Below, piece after piece: positions 1-12,087 of a stretch of 64,000 nucleotides of DNA (positions are counted from its first letter, which is position 1; every line of letters starts with the position of its first letter). A program made the position numbers and the translations under genes. Origin of the DNA: Coprinellus micaceus (lineage: Eukaryota > Basidiomycota > Agaricomycetes > Agaricales > Psathyrellaceae). The notes under the pieces are model-generated. The model worked only from the letters and a program-made list of their open reading frames with translations. It had not been told where the DNA came from and searched no databases. The DNA lies in the NCBI GenBank assembly GCA_951394405.1, contig OX596339.1, positions 4,054,338 through 4,118,337 on the forward strand, written 5' to 3'.

Positions 1-3000
1 CCCCGGAAGGTAGTCCCAACCACAGATTCCTCGTGCGAATTTTCTTTACTGATCAAAGCACCTGCCTACCGTCCTCAACGACGAGTCGCCACTCAAAATC
101 TTCAGTCCGAGAGCGTATAAAAAGGCTGCGAGATACGCAGGGAGTAAAATCAATCTTTCACTACCCACCCACCGCACTCCACAGAAACTCCTCGCCCGCT
201 TCTCAGACCTCGCACATCCCAGTCGACCGTTCAAGTTTCCGGCCCATTCATAGCACCGAAAGTATATCCACACTCAAGAGATTGAGTACAGCAAGAACCA
301 TCCATGCGTCAACGGAATAGCCATGCGTCCCTGCATGCCGTCCACTGGAGACCCTTGCCCTCTGTCCCACAAAGGAATTTGCCTCGCCAACCCCGAGACG
401 GGGCTGGGTTCAGAAGCCAGACGTATGTGTAAATGAGACTCTCTGGACACAACCTCACGGTGTTCCCTTCCCAGTGAGCGCTGTTCGCCCCGAGACCTTG
501 TCCTCTGCAAATCAGTACCCAACTATTCAGCGCATGTAACGAGATTTCTCTCCTCTTTACGACCCTAGAGTTGAATTCCATCACGTACCTTCATTTCTCC
601 GCCGTTCGAGGCATGGAACGCCAAGGCCGGTGTTTGGTATCGCCGTTGAGGCCAAGCGCGGCATTTGCCGAAGAACCTTGCCAGGTTCCATTCCGCGCTG
701 TCGTTCCTTCCCTCATCGCCCTCGAAGGGTCTCTAGCCATCCTTCGCGTCCCCATACACCAAGCGCCCATGAATCAACTCGTATACGCGCCTGTGGAAAC
801 TATGAAGTCGATGCCGTGGACCTGATAGAGGGAAAGGCTTGCAATTGCGACGACGGCTACGAGGTGAGCAACTGTGCTTGATTAGGTCGAGTCCGTCCCT
901 GACGGTAGTTGAAACGCTAGCGGCCGAGTATACCCTCTCTACGTACCTGCGTAAGTGCCGGGGTCCATCCTCAGACGCGTCTTTCCGATAGATGATGTCG
1001 ACATCGGGCTGCCCGTACGTCTCGGGCCCTGGTCTCAACGTCGCTCCTGCGCGCCTGGGTCGAACGCTTGAGCACCTCTGCGCCGGCCCTCACCCCGACC
1101 CAGTCTACGAAACCGTCATATGCTCCTCCCTCGAGCGTACGAGCCCACCGGATTTCACCTCTCAGAGTGGGGAATTGGGCGTTTGCATCGGCGTTTGGAT
1201 GGCAGGAAGCGATTAACGATTGCGGTTGAACGCCATCGGCCGGATACGAGGTGCGTCTAAGTTCATTGATTCACGGCTCTTTGCTTTGACTGACGTTGAC
1301 ACTCCAAGGGAACCCCACTTACGATCCTCGCCCTGGAAGCTATCTCCCCCACCCGTCTCTGTGCCGCCGATGTAGATGCCGCTTCACCTACGTATCCAGT
1401 CGATGCTATCGGTCCCTGTGCAGACGTGGGTCTACGCGCCGACCTTGACTACCTCGGACCCCGCCCACGATGTATCCAACCACTCCAGAGACGAAGGCCC
1501 TACGCACGTACCCCGAACCGGTGTGCTCCGCCACGGGCTACGCGATATCCTTTGACTAAGAACGGCGGCTCACCGGGCACGCGTTTGGGAAGGGTGGATA
1601 GACAAAGGGGGTAGTTGAGTGGTGTCGGGGGGATACCAAGTGAGTTACAGTTCGCTCGCTCTGGCGTTCCTGTCCCGAGAAACATCCGATGACTAGGATC
1701 CAGGGCTGGCCGTTCAGGAACGCAGCGTAATTCGATGGTTGCATGTGAATCCCTTTAGATAGGCGAGACAGGGGGACCATGGTCGCACCAACATGACCCC
1801 GAAGGTCGTAGGACGACAAGGGGGAGATACGTGGTACAAGCGACAGGGCCATCGAGGACTTTGGCGTGCATTCGAGACTGCGGACTCGCCGAATCACCCA
1901 AACACCGCCGTTATGCCTGTTCGTCCCAGTAGCCTCTACCGGTGTCCGAATATGAATGACTTTGAGTAGTCGGGCAGGGGTGCGTAGTTACAGTACGCCG
2001 TTCGAAGTGGCGTCCGACTCGGAATCTCGATCCATAGGTCACGCGGAGGAGGAAGCTCTCCGGTGGAAGTACGCAGTCATAGGCGTGCGTATGCTATCCT
2101 TGCTAGTCCAGGCATGCGTATAGACTCAAATTCTCGACAAGCCTTGCCTTCTAACACGGGACGACTCTCAGGCGTGAGTCATAGGTGCCCGCTTCCTCTC
2201 AGCGCATGTGAGTCGAACCTTTGGCGGTTTCGGATAGCAACCTCTCTGACCTTCGTTCGTCGCTTTCCCGAACGACGACGTGCGAGCGAAAGTCATTGCC
2301 AACCTCTTCGTTAGCCAGTCTGCAATCTTCGATTCATCCTTCCTGTCGAGGGACGCGTCGAGTATTGTGTGATGGTATGAGGGAGATGCGGGTGTGATTT
2401 ACGTTACTTAGTACGGTCCGCATTCTGTATAGCTGGATGGAGGACTATAAAGGATTTCGCTTTGACGTGGAGCCTGCGGCGCTGCCTCCACTTATTCCGT
2501 TGGGCAGCTTTCACGCCGTAGTTCTGAGTCCGCGCCTCGACGTACTGCCTCGATTTCCGTGGGCTTCGTTCGATGTTCTTCACGCAAGAATGCCGCTCCG
2601 ATTTGCCCTCAAGACTCCACTCCGGTCGGAACACCACCCTTAGAATTGTTCCTCTCGGAAAAGCTCAGGTAGAGTCTGCTCGATTAGTTTGTCATCTCGT
2701 TCGTCGGGCGCTATGAATATTCCTTGGACGCAGCTCGTAAATCGTAAAGTAGTAACGGCGATGCTTGACACTGTACGCATGCCATCACAATGCGGGCATA
2801 CCCTCCGTCTCGATCTCCCGGACTCAGAGCCTTCATCATGATTCACCGATGTTCCCTTTCCTTTGGACCGTGGGATTAGTGCCCCAAAGATAGACGCCCA
2901 CTGGCGACCTTTCGATAATGGGTGCGTCGACTTTTGCATTTGTTTATCATCGACTTCGGGCCAGCTCTTCTCACTCGGCGCTCGTATAATTCGAGGCCGA

Positions 3001-6000
3001 CAACCTCAGACATTATTTCCCTCCAGCTGGATGACCGGGCATAACGATGGGACCGGGATCTCTGCCCTGCATTGGATGTTCTATGAACGGGGGAGCACCG
3101 AGGCGGGGCTCGTACGGCTCCAAGAATCTCAAGCCGAATGATGGTGTTCGTTGAATGGACCTTACAATCCCCCGACCTGAACCGCGCACTGAGTGAAGCG
3201 TTGTCTTTAGTTATTCTGTGGCAACCTAATGAGCGCCTCGGATAGCTATCTGCGAAGAAACGGGTCCTCGGCGTATACAGGCACGGTGACGACTGCACTC
3301 ACCAGTTTGTGTACAGGAGTTCCAAAGCAGTGGGAGTCGAAATAAAATGAAGTATATGCTTTGCCGCCCGTTGACGGAAGCGCCGGCGCCGCTTCACAGC
3401 ACTCCCAAAATAACCGATTGAGCGTCCCTCAACCACTCACTCTGTTCCTCCCATCCTCACAGTCCACGCCAGAGGATCCTGAACAGGCTACGTATCCCGT
3501 CGTAGATGCCGGCGGGCGAGTGGTATTGCAATGCTTCAGCTGGCGTTCGGACAAATAGGTCATAAATGGCCCGATATGGATCCCCGAGCCTATTCGACTG
3601 GATTGGAATTTGGGGTCTTCGAGGGAGATAAATAGGCGGTAAAACGTGGGGTGTGCCCCGCTTTCTTCCTCCCTTCCCCCACTACATCTCCTGCCGTTCC
3701 TTCCCCCGCTACTCACTCTCATAAACGCTATAGCTTACTGAGGCTCGGGCCTTCCCGTGGTCGCACTCCAGAAACTGGCAGTCCTCGTTTACTCAAGTAC
3801 GTGCATGTCCTGCGATCGGACCGCGAAACCTGACCCGCAGCGCTCGTTTCTGTAGATCTTCCGGGATGTCGTCGTCGTCGTCAGCAGTCCCAATCGTTGT
3901 CGACATCGGGAACCCACGTCTTGCGAGCATTCTTTCGACTCTAAATGAGATGCTCGCAAGGTCAAACCAGCGCCCGCGCTCAATCTCCATCGTCGGATGC
4001 CCCGCGATGACAGACGGGCGCCAATGATCCTCGAACCTGTAGCTGTGCATGCGGTGCTCAGGCTGTTGAGGCTTGATTGTGGACGCATCCAAACGCTTAT
4101 GGTGCACACGGTACTCCGCTCGACTGTCAGAGGTGTGGTGGAGGTCGTACCACACCAGGATCATGGAATATTGGTGCAGTTTGGGATGTATTTTTATGTC
4201 GACGATTTTGTCTCGAGGTGCGTGTACCATCAGGATGTCTTATGCTCGGTGCTGCCCGGTTACTCGACGGTCAATCTTTGTTCTGGTCAGATTAGATGAC
4301 GACTACGCATTGGTTCTAGCTACTCCCAATTGCGCTTCTGCGATACCATTCAACTGTCACTCCAGAACCTATGTTTACTTCTCTCTCAGTCCTTCTCCGT
4401 GTTCCTTCTCTCGTACTGAGCTTGCTTATTTATCAGCTCTGCTTCGGTTCAGTCAACCTCTACTTCTTGTATCATCCTTTCCAGCCCCTTGCATAACCGA
4501 TAATGTTTCTTTCTTCGTTACGTCCTTTTCCTGTACTTCACTCAATGCCAAATGGTTGATCCAATTAGGCGGCGGAAAATCGAAGCGTAGGTGCTGTGTT
4601 CACGTGTAGCTAATACAAAATGCAGGAGACAAGAATTGGTAACAGCCACAGACATACGCGAGTATATACCTCGATGAGATTCGTAGCGAGAATACGAGCG
4701 AATGAAAGCGCGGAGAGGAAGATCATGTGTAGGAGAACCCGTAACATCTGCATCGTGTCATCCACGCGCTCAAGATAGGGTGTTATTACCGAGGCGGGCT
4801 CTACAACCATCGCTGTACAAACGGTGATCGACGGTGACTTCCCGATGGCAGGGGAAATCAAGAAATCGAGAGGCGGGACAGCGATGGCGGCGACGGAAAT
4901 CGTCCTCCTCGAAATGGTACCCAGAGCCAGTGTCCTCACTCATGCTTGTGGAATCCGCGAAAATGGCGTGCTAGGGAATGATGGGTGATGGTCGCTGGAC
5001 AGAGGTCTACAAATGTCAAAGAACGGCTCTACGTATCCCGAGTCGAAACCGGGGTGAAGAGAAGTGTATGGCGGCGGCAGGCGGCCGTCTGCCAGTTGGG
5101 AGAAGAAATCGTTCTAGGGGAGACTCGACGAACGCGCTTCGAAGAACGTCGCTGGAAACTTACTCGAAACGACGGTTCCAACTCGGGGGTCGGACACTTC
5201 CAGGCCCTCGCACCTCCGTCGTGCGTCCACTCCACGTGCCCGCCGCCGACGCACCGGGAAAGGGAATTCGCAAAGCAAGCGTTTGTCTATGTCGGCGCCC
5301 TGGCTAAGAAGAGCAGAGTCAGGGAGGGAAACGGCGGTGATAACGGCAACGAATCGAACGGGGATGAGCCGCGAAAGCGGAGACGGAGTCCGAATCGAAA
5401 TTGAGGGAGGAAGCCGAGGTCGTCTAGCGTCGAGGTGTCGATGAACTCGGAGGTCTTGGAATCGCGCCAGCTGGAACGATGCGTACGACCGAAATTGGAT
5501 CTTGTTTCGGCTCTCGAACACGAGCTGTCCATCGAGCGTCGACGTTTAGAGGTAGCCTGACGACGAGAGGGTGCAATACGGCGGACGCACTCTCAACCCG
5601 TCAGAACGCGTACCGAGGAAGCAAGGGACGTTGACAGGAAGATACGCCCAGTCGTATGCGAGTAAGGTCGAGCGATCAGAGCCGGCGGAGGGGGCAAAAG
5701 AGATGGAGAACCGCGGGTGACGCCGCAGCGGCGAGTCGGACGTTGACACCCCAGGATATCGTCGTTTTGTGGATTAGCACGACAGGCGGATATAGGCACT
5801 CTGAGTTCCACAAACGACGTATGAAGGTGAGCATTTCGGTGACAACGGACATGAATCGAACCGCGTCCAGCCGTGAAAATGGGTGATGACGATTAGACCC
5901 TCGAGGAAGACGAGGAGACAGCGTAGGAGCGACAGAAATTGAAGTTGAGAAAGCCTTGGACTCGCGTCAGCCGATGGTACGACCGAAATCGACCGTAAGA

Positions 6001-6637
6001 TATCACGTTCGAACGTGGGCTATCCTTCGGGCGTCGAAGTACAGATGTATCCTAACGACGAGTCCAGTCCAACGAGGTCTAACCGCAATGCGGCAAACAC
6101 ATAGGCGTTCCGAGGAAACAAGAGACCCAGAAGACGAACACTCGTTCGCAAAGTGATCGAAAGGTGAAGAGTTAATGATGCTCGCACTGGCGAGTTCGAC
6201 CCTGGCTCCCCGGAACTTCCTGGTTCGTGGATGAGGCGATAGGCGGGTATAATCGCGGAACTGAATAGGAATATATTATGTGTCTATCGGGACTATTGGG
6301 GTGAAATCGGCGCGATGACGAACGGGAGTGAGGGATGGGATGTTGGAAGGTGGCGAAGAGGACCGGGGAGGAGATAGGGGGGTCGGAGACACTACAGCAA
6401 GATATCGGAGTGAACTCGATTCGTAAACGCGTGGAACGGTGTAAACGAGGTGATGACGCAGAGAAAAGGATGGACCACGTGGAGGTGAAGGTGAAGGAAG
6501 GAAAACGGCGGGAGGTGCCGTAGCGAGGGCGAACGTGAAGTGAGAAGGTGGTTTCCTACTCACTTACCTTATTCCATCCATATACGGACTCTGTCTGTCA
6601 CCCAAACGGCGACCGGCCGGACCCTGTCGGAGGGGCT
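1..6637. other. Gene-poor stretch, no gene recognised
   Basis: I see no reading frame here with a recognisable family, a consistent exon chain or a protein-like composition. Open frames are short and overlap on both strands, as expected for GC-rich noncoding DNA. A frame at 4985-5404 (+) ends in a basic, nuclear-signal-like tail (RKRRRSPNRN) but has no other support. The phrase TACGACCGAAAT recurs near 5486 and 5978 with loosely similar surroundings, suggesting an old decayed duplication. Confidence 0.5.
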
Positions 6638-6701
6638 CTCCCTTTAGATAGACGCCATCCCCCCTTAGATAGACGCCACCCCCCCTATAGACAGACGCCA
6701 G
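6638..6701. repeat. Short tandem repeat, three units of about 22 bp
   Basis: Three successive copies of a CC(C)TTAGATAGACGCCA-type unit are separated by runs of C. The third copy has diverged to TATAGACAGACGCCA. No coding role is evident. Confidence 0.7.
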
Positions 6702-6769
6702 GCATCCGGCGGGTCCGGAGGTCGTCGGCGGGCATTGCCCAAACGCCTAACCACCCCTAATGGGTCGTG

Positions 6770-7210
6770 CTCGTCGTCTCTCCCGCCTTTGCTCATCGTC
6801 ACCGCCCTTGCTCGTCATCGTCATCGTCACCCGCCTTCCGCCCTCCGCTCATTGTTCCCCGCCAACACGCCCGTCATCAACGCGTCACCGCCACACACCT
6901 AACTCGCCATCAACATCGTCGACGCGTCCTCATCGCCGATCCACCCCTTGCTCATCGTCACTCCCGCCGTCGACGCGTCTTCACCATCAATTCACCCCTG
7001 CTCATCGTCGCGCCCCGCCGTCAACGCGTCACCATGGCTGATCGACTTCCGCTCATCATCACCACCACACCTCTCGACACGTCGTCGCCCTTCATCATCG
7101 CGCCCCGCCCTCGACGCGTCTTCACCACGGCTCTTGACGCGTCCTCGCCATTCATCAATCGTTGCTCATCGTCACACCCGCCCTCAACGCGTCTTGCTCA
7201 ACCTCCACGC
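6770..7210. repeat. Degenerate low-complexity repeat (GCTCATCGTCAC / GACGCGTC)
   Basis: The phrases GCTCATCGTCAC, CCCGCC and TCGACGCGTC return many times in irregular order at roughly 40-60 bp spacing. All three forward frames stay open for long distances and give Ser/Pro/His/Arg-rich peptides, an effect of the repeat rather than evidence of a protein. Confidence 0.6.
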
Positions 7211-7722
7211 ATTCCCGCTCGCTCACCACACCCAATCCTGTTCGATTCTCGACCCCGCCCAACGTCAAATCCTAGGATACATCTACGCGTGTCGTTTTGT
7301 CATTGGGCGATGTCCTGAAAACCCACGTACGTCGACTTTCTGCACGCACTTAGGGGACTACTGATCTATTTAGGGCGTCATTCCAACCAGGTACGCTCAT
7401 TGTCTTGAGCCCGCCCAACCCTAAACGTAGCATACAGCCCTTCTTCACCTCCCTCTCTACCTGCGACGTGGCAAGCTAGTACAGTAGACAGTCCTTCCCT
7501 TGGCTAGTGTAGACACTTCTCCCTTGTGGTCAGCGTGTACTTCTATAGACACAATATTGAATACACCTCATTGACGCTTCACCCAATCCGTGCGCTGTGA
7601 GATCCTACCCACCCATCCTACACAATCCTCGTTAGGCGGTGTTCCTGAAACCCGCGTACGTCTCATTTCTGTAAACAGGGTTAGAATGAATCCTATTCTC
7701 TCCTCAACGCATGCTCAACACT

Positions 7723-7858
7723 CAACCCTGCTCGTCACTCACCACATCCCCAGTGACGGCTCGTGTACATTCACCCTTAGGGGTGAATATCAACCCTGCT
7801 TGTCACTCACCACATTTCCAGTGACAACTCGTGTACATTCACTCTTAGGGGTGAATAT
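7723..7858. repeat. Tandem direct repeat, two copies of 68 bp
   Basis: Positions 7723-7790 and 7791-7858 are adjacent copies that differ at only a few positions; both contain GTGACRRCTCGTGTACATTC and end in AGGGGTGAATAT. Looser relatives of the flanks occur around 7500-7600 and 7980-8060 (phrases such as TTGACGCTTC), so the copies sit in a larger decayed repeat field. Confidence 0.85.
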
Positions 7859-8097
7859 CAAGCCCGCCTAGTATCAAATTGTAGTGTACAGCGTCCTACC
7901 CATTCACTTTTCATCTGGCCAACTTCTGACGTGGCAAACGTGAGGACAGACCTCGCGTAGCTCATACTCCCTTGCATAGCGTAGAGGCTCGACATGTACA
8001 CTTATAGACAGCCTTGAATACCCCTTGTTGACGCTTCCCTCACTGTTCCGCTGTGAGATTCAAGCCCGCGCTGCCGACTACTCATTCGAGGACCGCG

Positions 8098-8113
8098 CCT
8101 CTACATGTAGAGG
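8098..8113. repeat. Dispersed palindrome, copy 1
   Basis: A perfect 16-bp palindrome, CCTCTACATGTAGAGG, lies about 430 bp upstream of the first gene of the F-box-like cluster. Seven more copies or near copies occur in the window. Confidence 0.85.
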
Positions 8114-8414
8114 TGAGCTCACCGAAAGGGTTACTTGATCGGCGATTGTCACTGGTGCTCTGGTGAAAACTATATATCTTTAATACAAATAACACCTCAA
8201 GCATCGTCTCTGTAAACTCGCCCAAGAGGGATCCCGTTTGCGAACATTTTCGAGTGGCAGGGTTGAGGCAGATCGCATGGGGGATATTCCCTCTCACAAC
8301 TCATCGATGAGACGACCTCAATATTCTCTACCGTGAACGCCGTCATCATGAGACAGCAGTACTCTCACCTCTACCATTCCGAACCTTCTTCCCCCTCTCG
8401 CCTCCTCCCCCCCC

Positions 8415-8470
8415 AAATAAGCGCCCAGGGAACGCCGAGGCCGAGGCACGTGCAGTGACGTCACATGCCC
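8415..8470 (+). promoter_or_regulatory. Upstream block of cluster gene 1 (GCGCCC, CACGTG, TGACGTCA)
   Basis: AATAAGCGCCC at about 8416-8426 is followed by a CACGTG E-box/G-box (8447-8452) and a perfect TGACGTCA CRE palindrome (8456-8463), about 80-130 bp before the start codon at 8546. A T-run and a pyrimidine-rich stretch follow. CACGTG is a bHLH site and TGACGTCA a bZIP (ATF/CREB) site in general knowledge; that they act here is inferred from their conservation upstream of paralogs. Confidence 0.6.
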
Positions 8471-8545
8471 CTAGGTTGAGTTTTTTTTTTTTTTTCATCC
8501 TTCGATCTCTCTTGTTTCTTCACCGCTTGGAGTGACACGTTCATC

Positions 8546-10140
8546 ATGCCTCGCTCTCTACGCCGACCTGGTGTATCGCAGTTCCCTCTCAATCAAGATT
8601 TGTGGTCGCAAGTGGGACGGCAGGCGGAACCCAAGGACGCACTCGCGCTTGCATGGGTATGTCGTCCATCGGGTTCTGGGCTCTGCTCATACCTAAAATT
8701 TCCAGACATGCCGGGCTATTCGACAAGTAGTCAACACAAGGTCGATCTGGACGGAGATTCTCCTGAAGATGTGCTACAAGTACGGGATCATCTACGCTAC
8801 CTACCCCACAAACGACATGTCACAGAAAGAGATCCAGCAAGCGGCATGCCGACCAGAGATCTGGGCTCAACTTGTCGAACGTCGACACGGCCGCTACTAC
8901 CCAACGTTCCAGGGTCGTGTTCCGAGAGAGGGTCAAAGGTGGTCCACGCAAAAGCCCTATTTCCAACGCTTGACATCGGGGGGACGCTACTTTGTCGAGG
9001 CGGTTTCGCCGCAGCAGCAAGATACCAGACTCAAGATCTGGGACCTTGGGATCCCTGGGCGCGCCGATCGCCAGCCTGGGCCAGTCGTCCTCGCTTCCAG
9101 AGTGCTGGAGGATACGAACGGTGCGGTCATGGTCTCGTGTTGTTCGACCCCAGACTTGATCCTTGTCGCGTCGACGTGGCAACTCTCTAAGCGAAACTAC
9201 AAGTACGTTTCTCTCTCTCTCTCGCTCTCTCGCCTTTGGACTGACCGTAAGATTAGATGTGTTATATTCTCCGTCTCTCCCGAAGAAACCAACCCAGCCT
9301 ACAATCAAGTCGCCGAGTTGACCTTTCAACCCCGGGAAAGGGTCGTCGGTTGCCTCCTCACCGACCGCTACGTGCTCTTCCGTCTCGCCATGCCGCACCT
9401 CATTTTGTGGGACTACAACAACCAACATCTTAGAAAGTGGAGGGCGGTCGAGTCGGATGACACTTGCCACGTACGTCGTCGTTTCGTCCACCGAAACCTC
9501 CCACCCACTCATACTTACTGCGCAGGTCCTCGCGCTCCGCGACGCCGTCATCATGACCTCTTGTTTGCGAAAGCAGATCATGTTGTGGTCGGTCGACAAT
9601 ATCCTTGAAGATCCACGAGAAGACCACCTCCCTCTCACCACACTTCGTGTCATGAACGCTAGCCACACTATTCCTTACCCTTGGCCCGAAGCCCCCCAAG
9701 ACTGCGAACCCTTGCGCCGACCCATGCAGCACAGCCAAGCGCACCGAATGTACAACATGGATTGGAAGCGGCCTCTTAACCCTACGCTCGCGAATCCTGT
9801 TGTCTTCAGCGTTCTCTTCAAGTCTGGTACACGTTCGTTTACCGTCATCGTCAAGAAAGTCGGGGAGGGCCTCCAGCTCATCGTTGATCCTATCCGTCGG
9901 AGCGGCAAGATCATCACTTCCTTCACGGGCACGATCCAACAAGGGCTTAGGGTGGTCGTTATGCAAAAGCAGGAGCTGGTTGGAGGAGGGCGTGTTATCA
10001 CAGAGACCTGTTGTCTTCGTGGTTCTATTCATTCAGGTTTGAACTCGTTGTACTTTTGCCCTTTATCTGGACGCGCGATCTTTGGTAGCATCGAGCCCCA
10101 TCTTGTGCCTATATACGCTTGTAGCGATGTATTACCCTAG
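8546..10140 (+). CDS. F-box-like cluster protein, copy 1 (478 aa)
   Basis: Proposed exons are 8546-8656, 8706-9202, 9257-9470 and 9526-10140; the phases join exactly. Residues about 13-60 resemble an F-box (LNQDLWSQVG, then DALALAW, then TCR.IRQ across intron 1). F-box proteins usually recruit substrates to SCF ubiquitin ligases; that role is inferred from this motif only. The rest is family-specific: WDLGIPGR near residue 150, FSVSP just after intron 2, a YPWPE block near 325, LNPT..NPV, a CPLSGR block near 452 and a terminal DVLP. Intron 2 contains a CT run. The remaining domain is not recognised. It is the first of nine same-strand copies. Confidence 0.75.
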
Positions 10141-10147
10141 CTATATA

Positions 10148-10163
10148 CCTCTACATGTAGAAG
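10148..10163. repeat. Dispersed palindrome, copy 2
   Basis: CCTCTACATGTAGAAG is one base from the perfect palindrome. It starts eight bases after the stop codon of cluster gene 1. Confidence 0.8.
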
Positions 10164-10202
10164 TCAAATCGCTGAGAATGGTATTCGATCACCCTCCCCC
10201 CG

Positions 10203-10256
10203 AATAAGCGCCCAAGCAACGGCGAGGCTCAGGCACGTGCAGTGACGTCACATGCC
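10203..10256 (+). promoter_or_regulatory. Upstream block of cluster gene 2 (GCGCCC, CACGTG, TGACGTCA)
   Basis: TAAGCGCCC (10205-10213), CACGTG (10234-10239) and TGACGTCA (10243-10250) occur in the same order and nearly the same spacing as upstream of copy 1, about 80-125 bp before the start at 10329. Confidence 0.6.
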
Positions 10257-10328
10257 CCTGTTAATTTCTTTTTCTGTTCTTTTTACCTCTTTGCGCTGTG
10301 TTGCCACGTCTCGCGTTATACATCGACC

Positions 10329-11929
10329 ATGCCCTACTCTGGTCTATCAAATTTGCCTCTGAACGAAGACGTGTGGTCGCAGGTGGGATGCCAAGCAGAA
10401 CCGCAGGATGCGCTTGCACTCGCGAGGGTATGTCATGCATGCTCTCCGTCTTGTTTGGGCTCTGCTCATCCCCCGGTGCAGACGTGCAAAAGGATTCGAC
10501 AAGCAGTCAACACCAAGACGATCTGGACGGAGATCCTTTGGAAGATGTGCTACAAGTACGGGATCATCTACGCTACCTACCCCACAAACGACATGTCACA
10601 GAAAGAGATCGAGCGAGCGGCTTGTCGACCGCACCTCTGGACTCGACTACTCCATAATCGATGTGGCCGCTACTACCCAACATTCCATAATAACAATCCG
10701 AAGGATGGACCCAGGTGGTCCATTCCAAAGGCTCATTTCCAACGAATGACGTCTGGTGGACGCTACCTTATCGAGGCGGTTTCGCTGCAGCAGAACGAGG
10801 AGCAAGAGACTGAAATCAAAATCTGGGACCTCGGCATCCCTGGACGCGCTGATATGCAGCATGGGCCGACCCTCCTTTGTTCCAGAGTCGTCCAGGATAC
10901 AGGGAGTGAGGTGGTGATCTCGTGTGGGTCAACACCCGACGCCATCTTGGTCGCATTGGTATGGAACCTCTTTGGGAGAAACTACCAGTACGTCTCTCTC
11001 TCTCTCTCTCTCTCTGTCTTTACGTTTCACTGACGGTAAGAGTAGATCTGTCGTCTTTTCCGTCTCTCCAGAAGATACCAACCCTACGTTCACTCAAGTC
11101 GCTGAGCTGAGCTTTCGACCCCGGCAACCCGTCATCTGCTGCCTCGTCACCGAAACCTATGTTCTGTTCAGACTCTCCATGCCACACCTCATGACCTGGG
11201 ACTACAAGAACCGATGTATCACAAAGTGGAGAGCCGTCGAGGCGGATGACACTTGCCATGTACGTCGTCGTTTCATCCACCGAAACCTCCCACCCACTCA
11301 TACTTACTGCGCAGGTCCTCGCCCTCTCCAATGCTGTGGTACTGTCCTCTTGTTTGCGAAAGGAGATGATGTTGTGGTCGCTCGAAGATATCCTTGAACA
11401 CGCTCGACCGGAACATCTCCCTCTCACCACGGTCCGGGTCATGAAGGCCAGCCACATCGTTCATTATCCGTGGTCTGAAAGCCCGAAAGACTGTGAACCC
11501 ATACGCCAATCCATCCCGTACCACCACGCACACCTGCTCTACAACGTCCAGTGGAGGAGACCGCTCAACCCTACGCTCTCGAACCCTGTCGTCCTCAACG
11601 TTCTCTTCAAGTCCGGAACACGTTCATATTCGCTCTTCATCCAGGAGGTCGGTGGAGGGCTTCGGCTTGTCATCGAGCCTGTCCGTCTCAGCGGCAAGAT
11701 CGTCACGACTTTTAGGGGCTCGTTTCAACAAGGACAATGGGTCGCTGCCATGCACAAGCAGGAGTTGGTTGGAGGGCGCGTCATCAACGATACCTCTGCC
11801 CTTCAGCATTCCCCTCATCCCGGTTTGCAAGTCTTGTACTTTTGCCCTCTATCCGGACGCACGCTCTTTACAAATGTTGACCGACCCAACGATGTGGCAG
11901 AGTATGCCTGTAGCGATGTATTACCGTAA
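10329..11929 (+). CDS. F-box-like cluster protein, copy 2 (477 aa)
   Basis: Exons 10329-10427, 10482-10987, 11046-11259 and 11315-11929 join in frame. The architecture is that of copy 1: an F-box-like N-terminus (LNEDVWSQVG, ALAR|TCKRIR), WDLGIPGR, FSVSP, YPWSE, CPLSGR and terminal DVLP. It is the closest relative of copy 1. The third introns (55 nt each) differ by about one base, and a stretch of about 70 nt in exon 2 is identical, which points to recent duplication or gene conversion. Intron 2 starts in a CT run. Function beyond a possible substrate adaptor is unknown. Confidence 0.75.
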
Positions 11930-11932
11930 ACG

Positions 11933-11948
11933 CATCTACATGTAGAAG
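11933..11948. repeat. Dispersed palindrome, copy 3
   Basis: CATCTACATGTAGAAG keeps the TCTACATGTAGA core and lies four bases after the stop codon of cluster gene 2. The following ~45 bp resemble those after copy 2. Confidence 0.75.
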
Positions 11949-11984
11949 TCAAGTCACCCAGAATAGCATTCGATCGCGGTCTGG

Positions 11985-12036
11985 AGAATAAGCGCCCGAG
12001 ACGGAAGCTGATGACGTGGCATCACATGCCCAGGTT
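11985..12036 (+). promoter_or_regulatory. Upstream block of cluster gene 3
   Basis: AATAAGCGCCC ends at 11997, and a TGACGTGG half-match to the CRE follows near 12012. The perfect TGACGTCA and the CACGTG of copies 1 and 2 are not present here, so the element has partly decayed. Confidence 0.5.
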
Positions 12037-12037
12037 C

Positions 12038-12039
<2 letters not shown>

Positions 12040-12075
<36 letters not shown>
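12040..12075. repeat. (CT)n microsatellite in the 5' leader of cluster gene 3
   Basis: An uninterrupted TC dinucleotide run of about 34 bp sits just before the chosen start codon. Read through in frame it gives a Ser-Leu repeat, which is why an upstream ATG at 12016 was not preferred. Confidence 0.9.
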
Positions 12076-12077
<2 letters not shown>

Positions 12078-12087
12078 CCTTTTCGTC

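Noticed and set aside
8820..9668. 282-aa minus-strand frame over F-box-like copy 1, and similar ones over the other copies
   Set aside because: It crosses introns of the plus-strand gene and has no family signature, while the plus-strand exon structure is conserved in nine copies.
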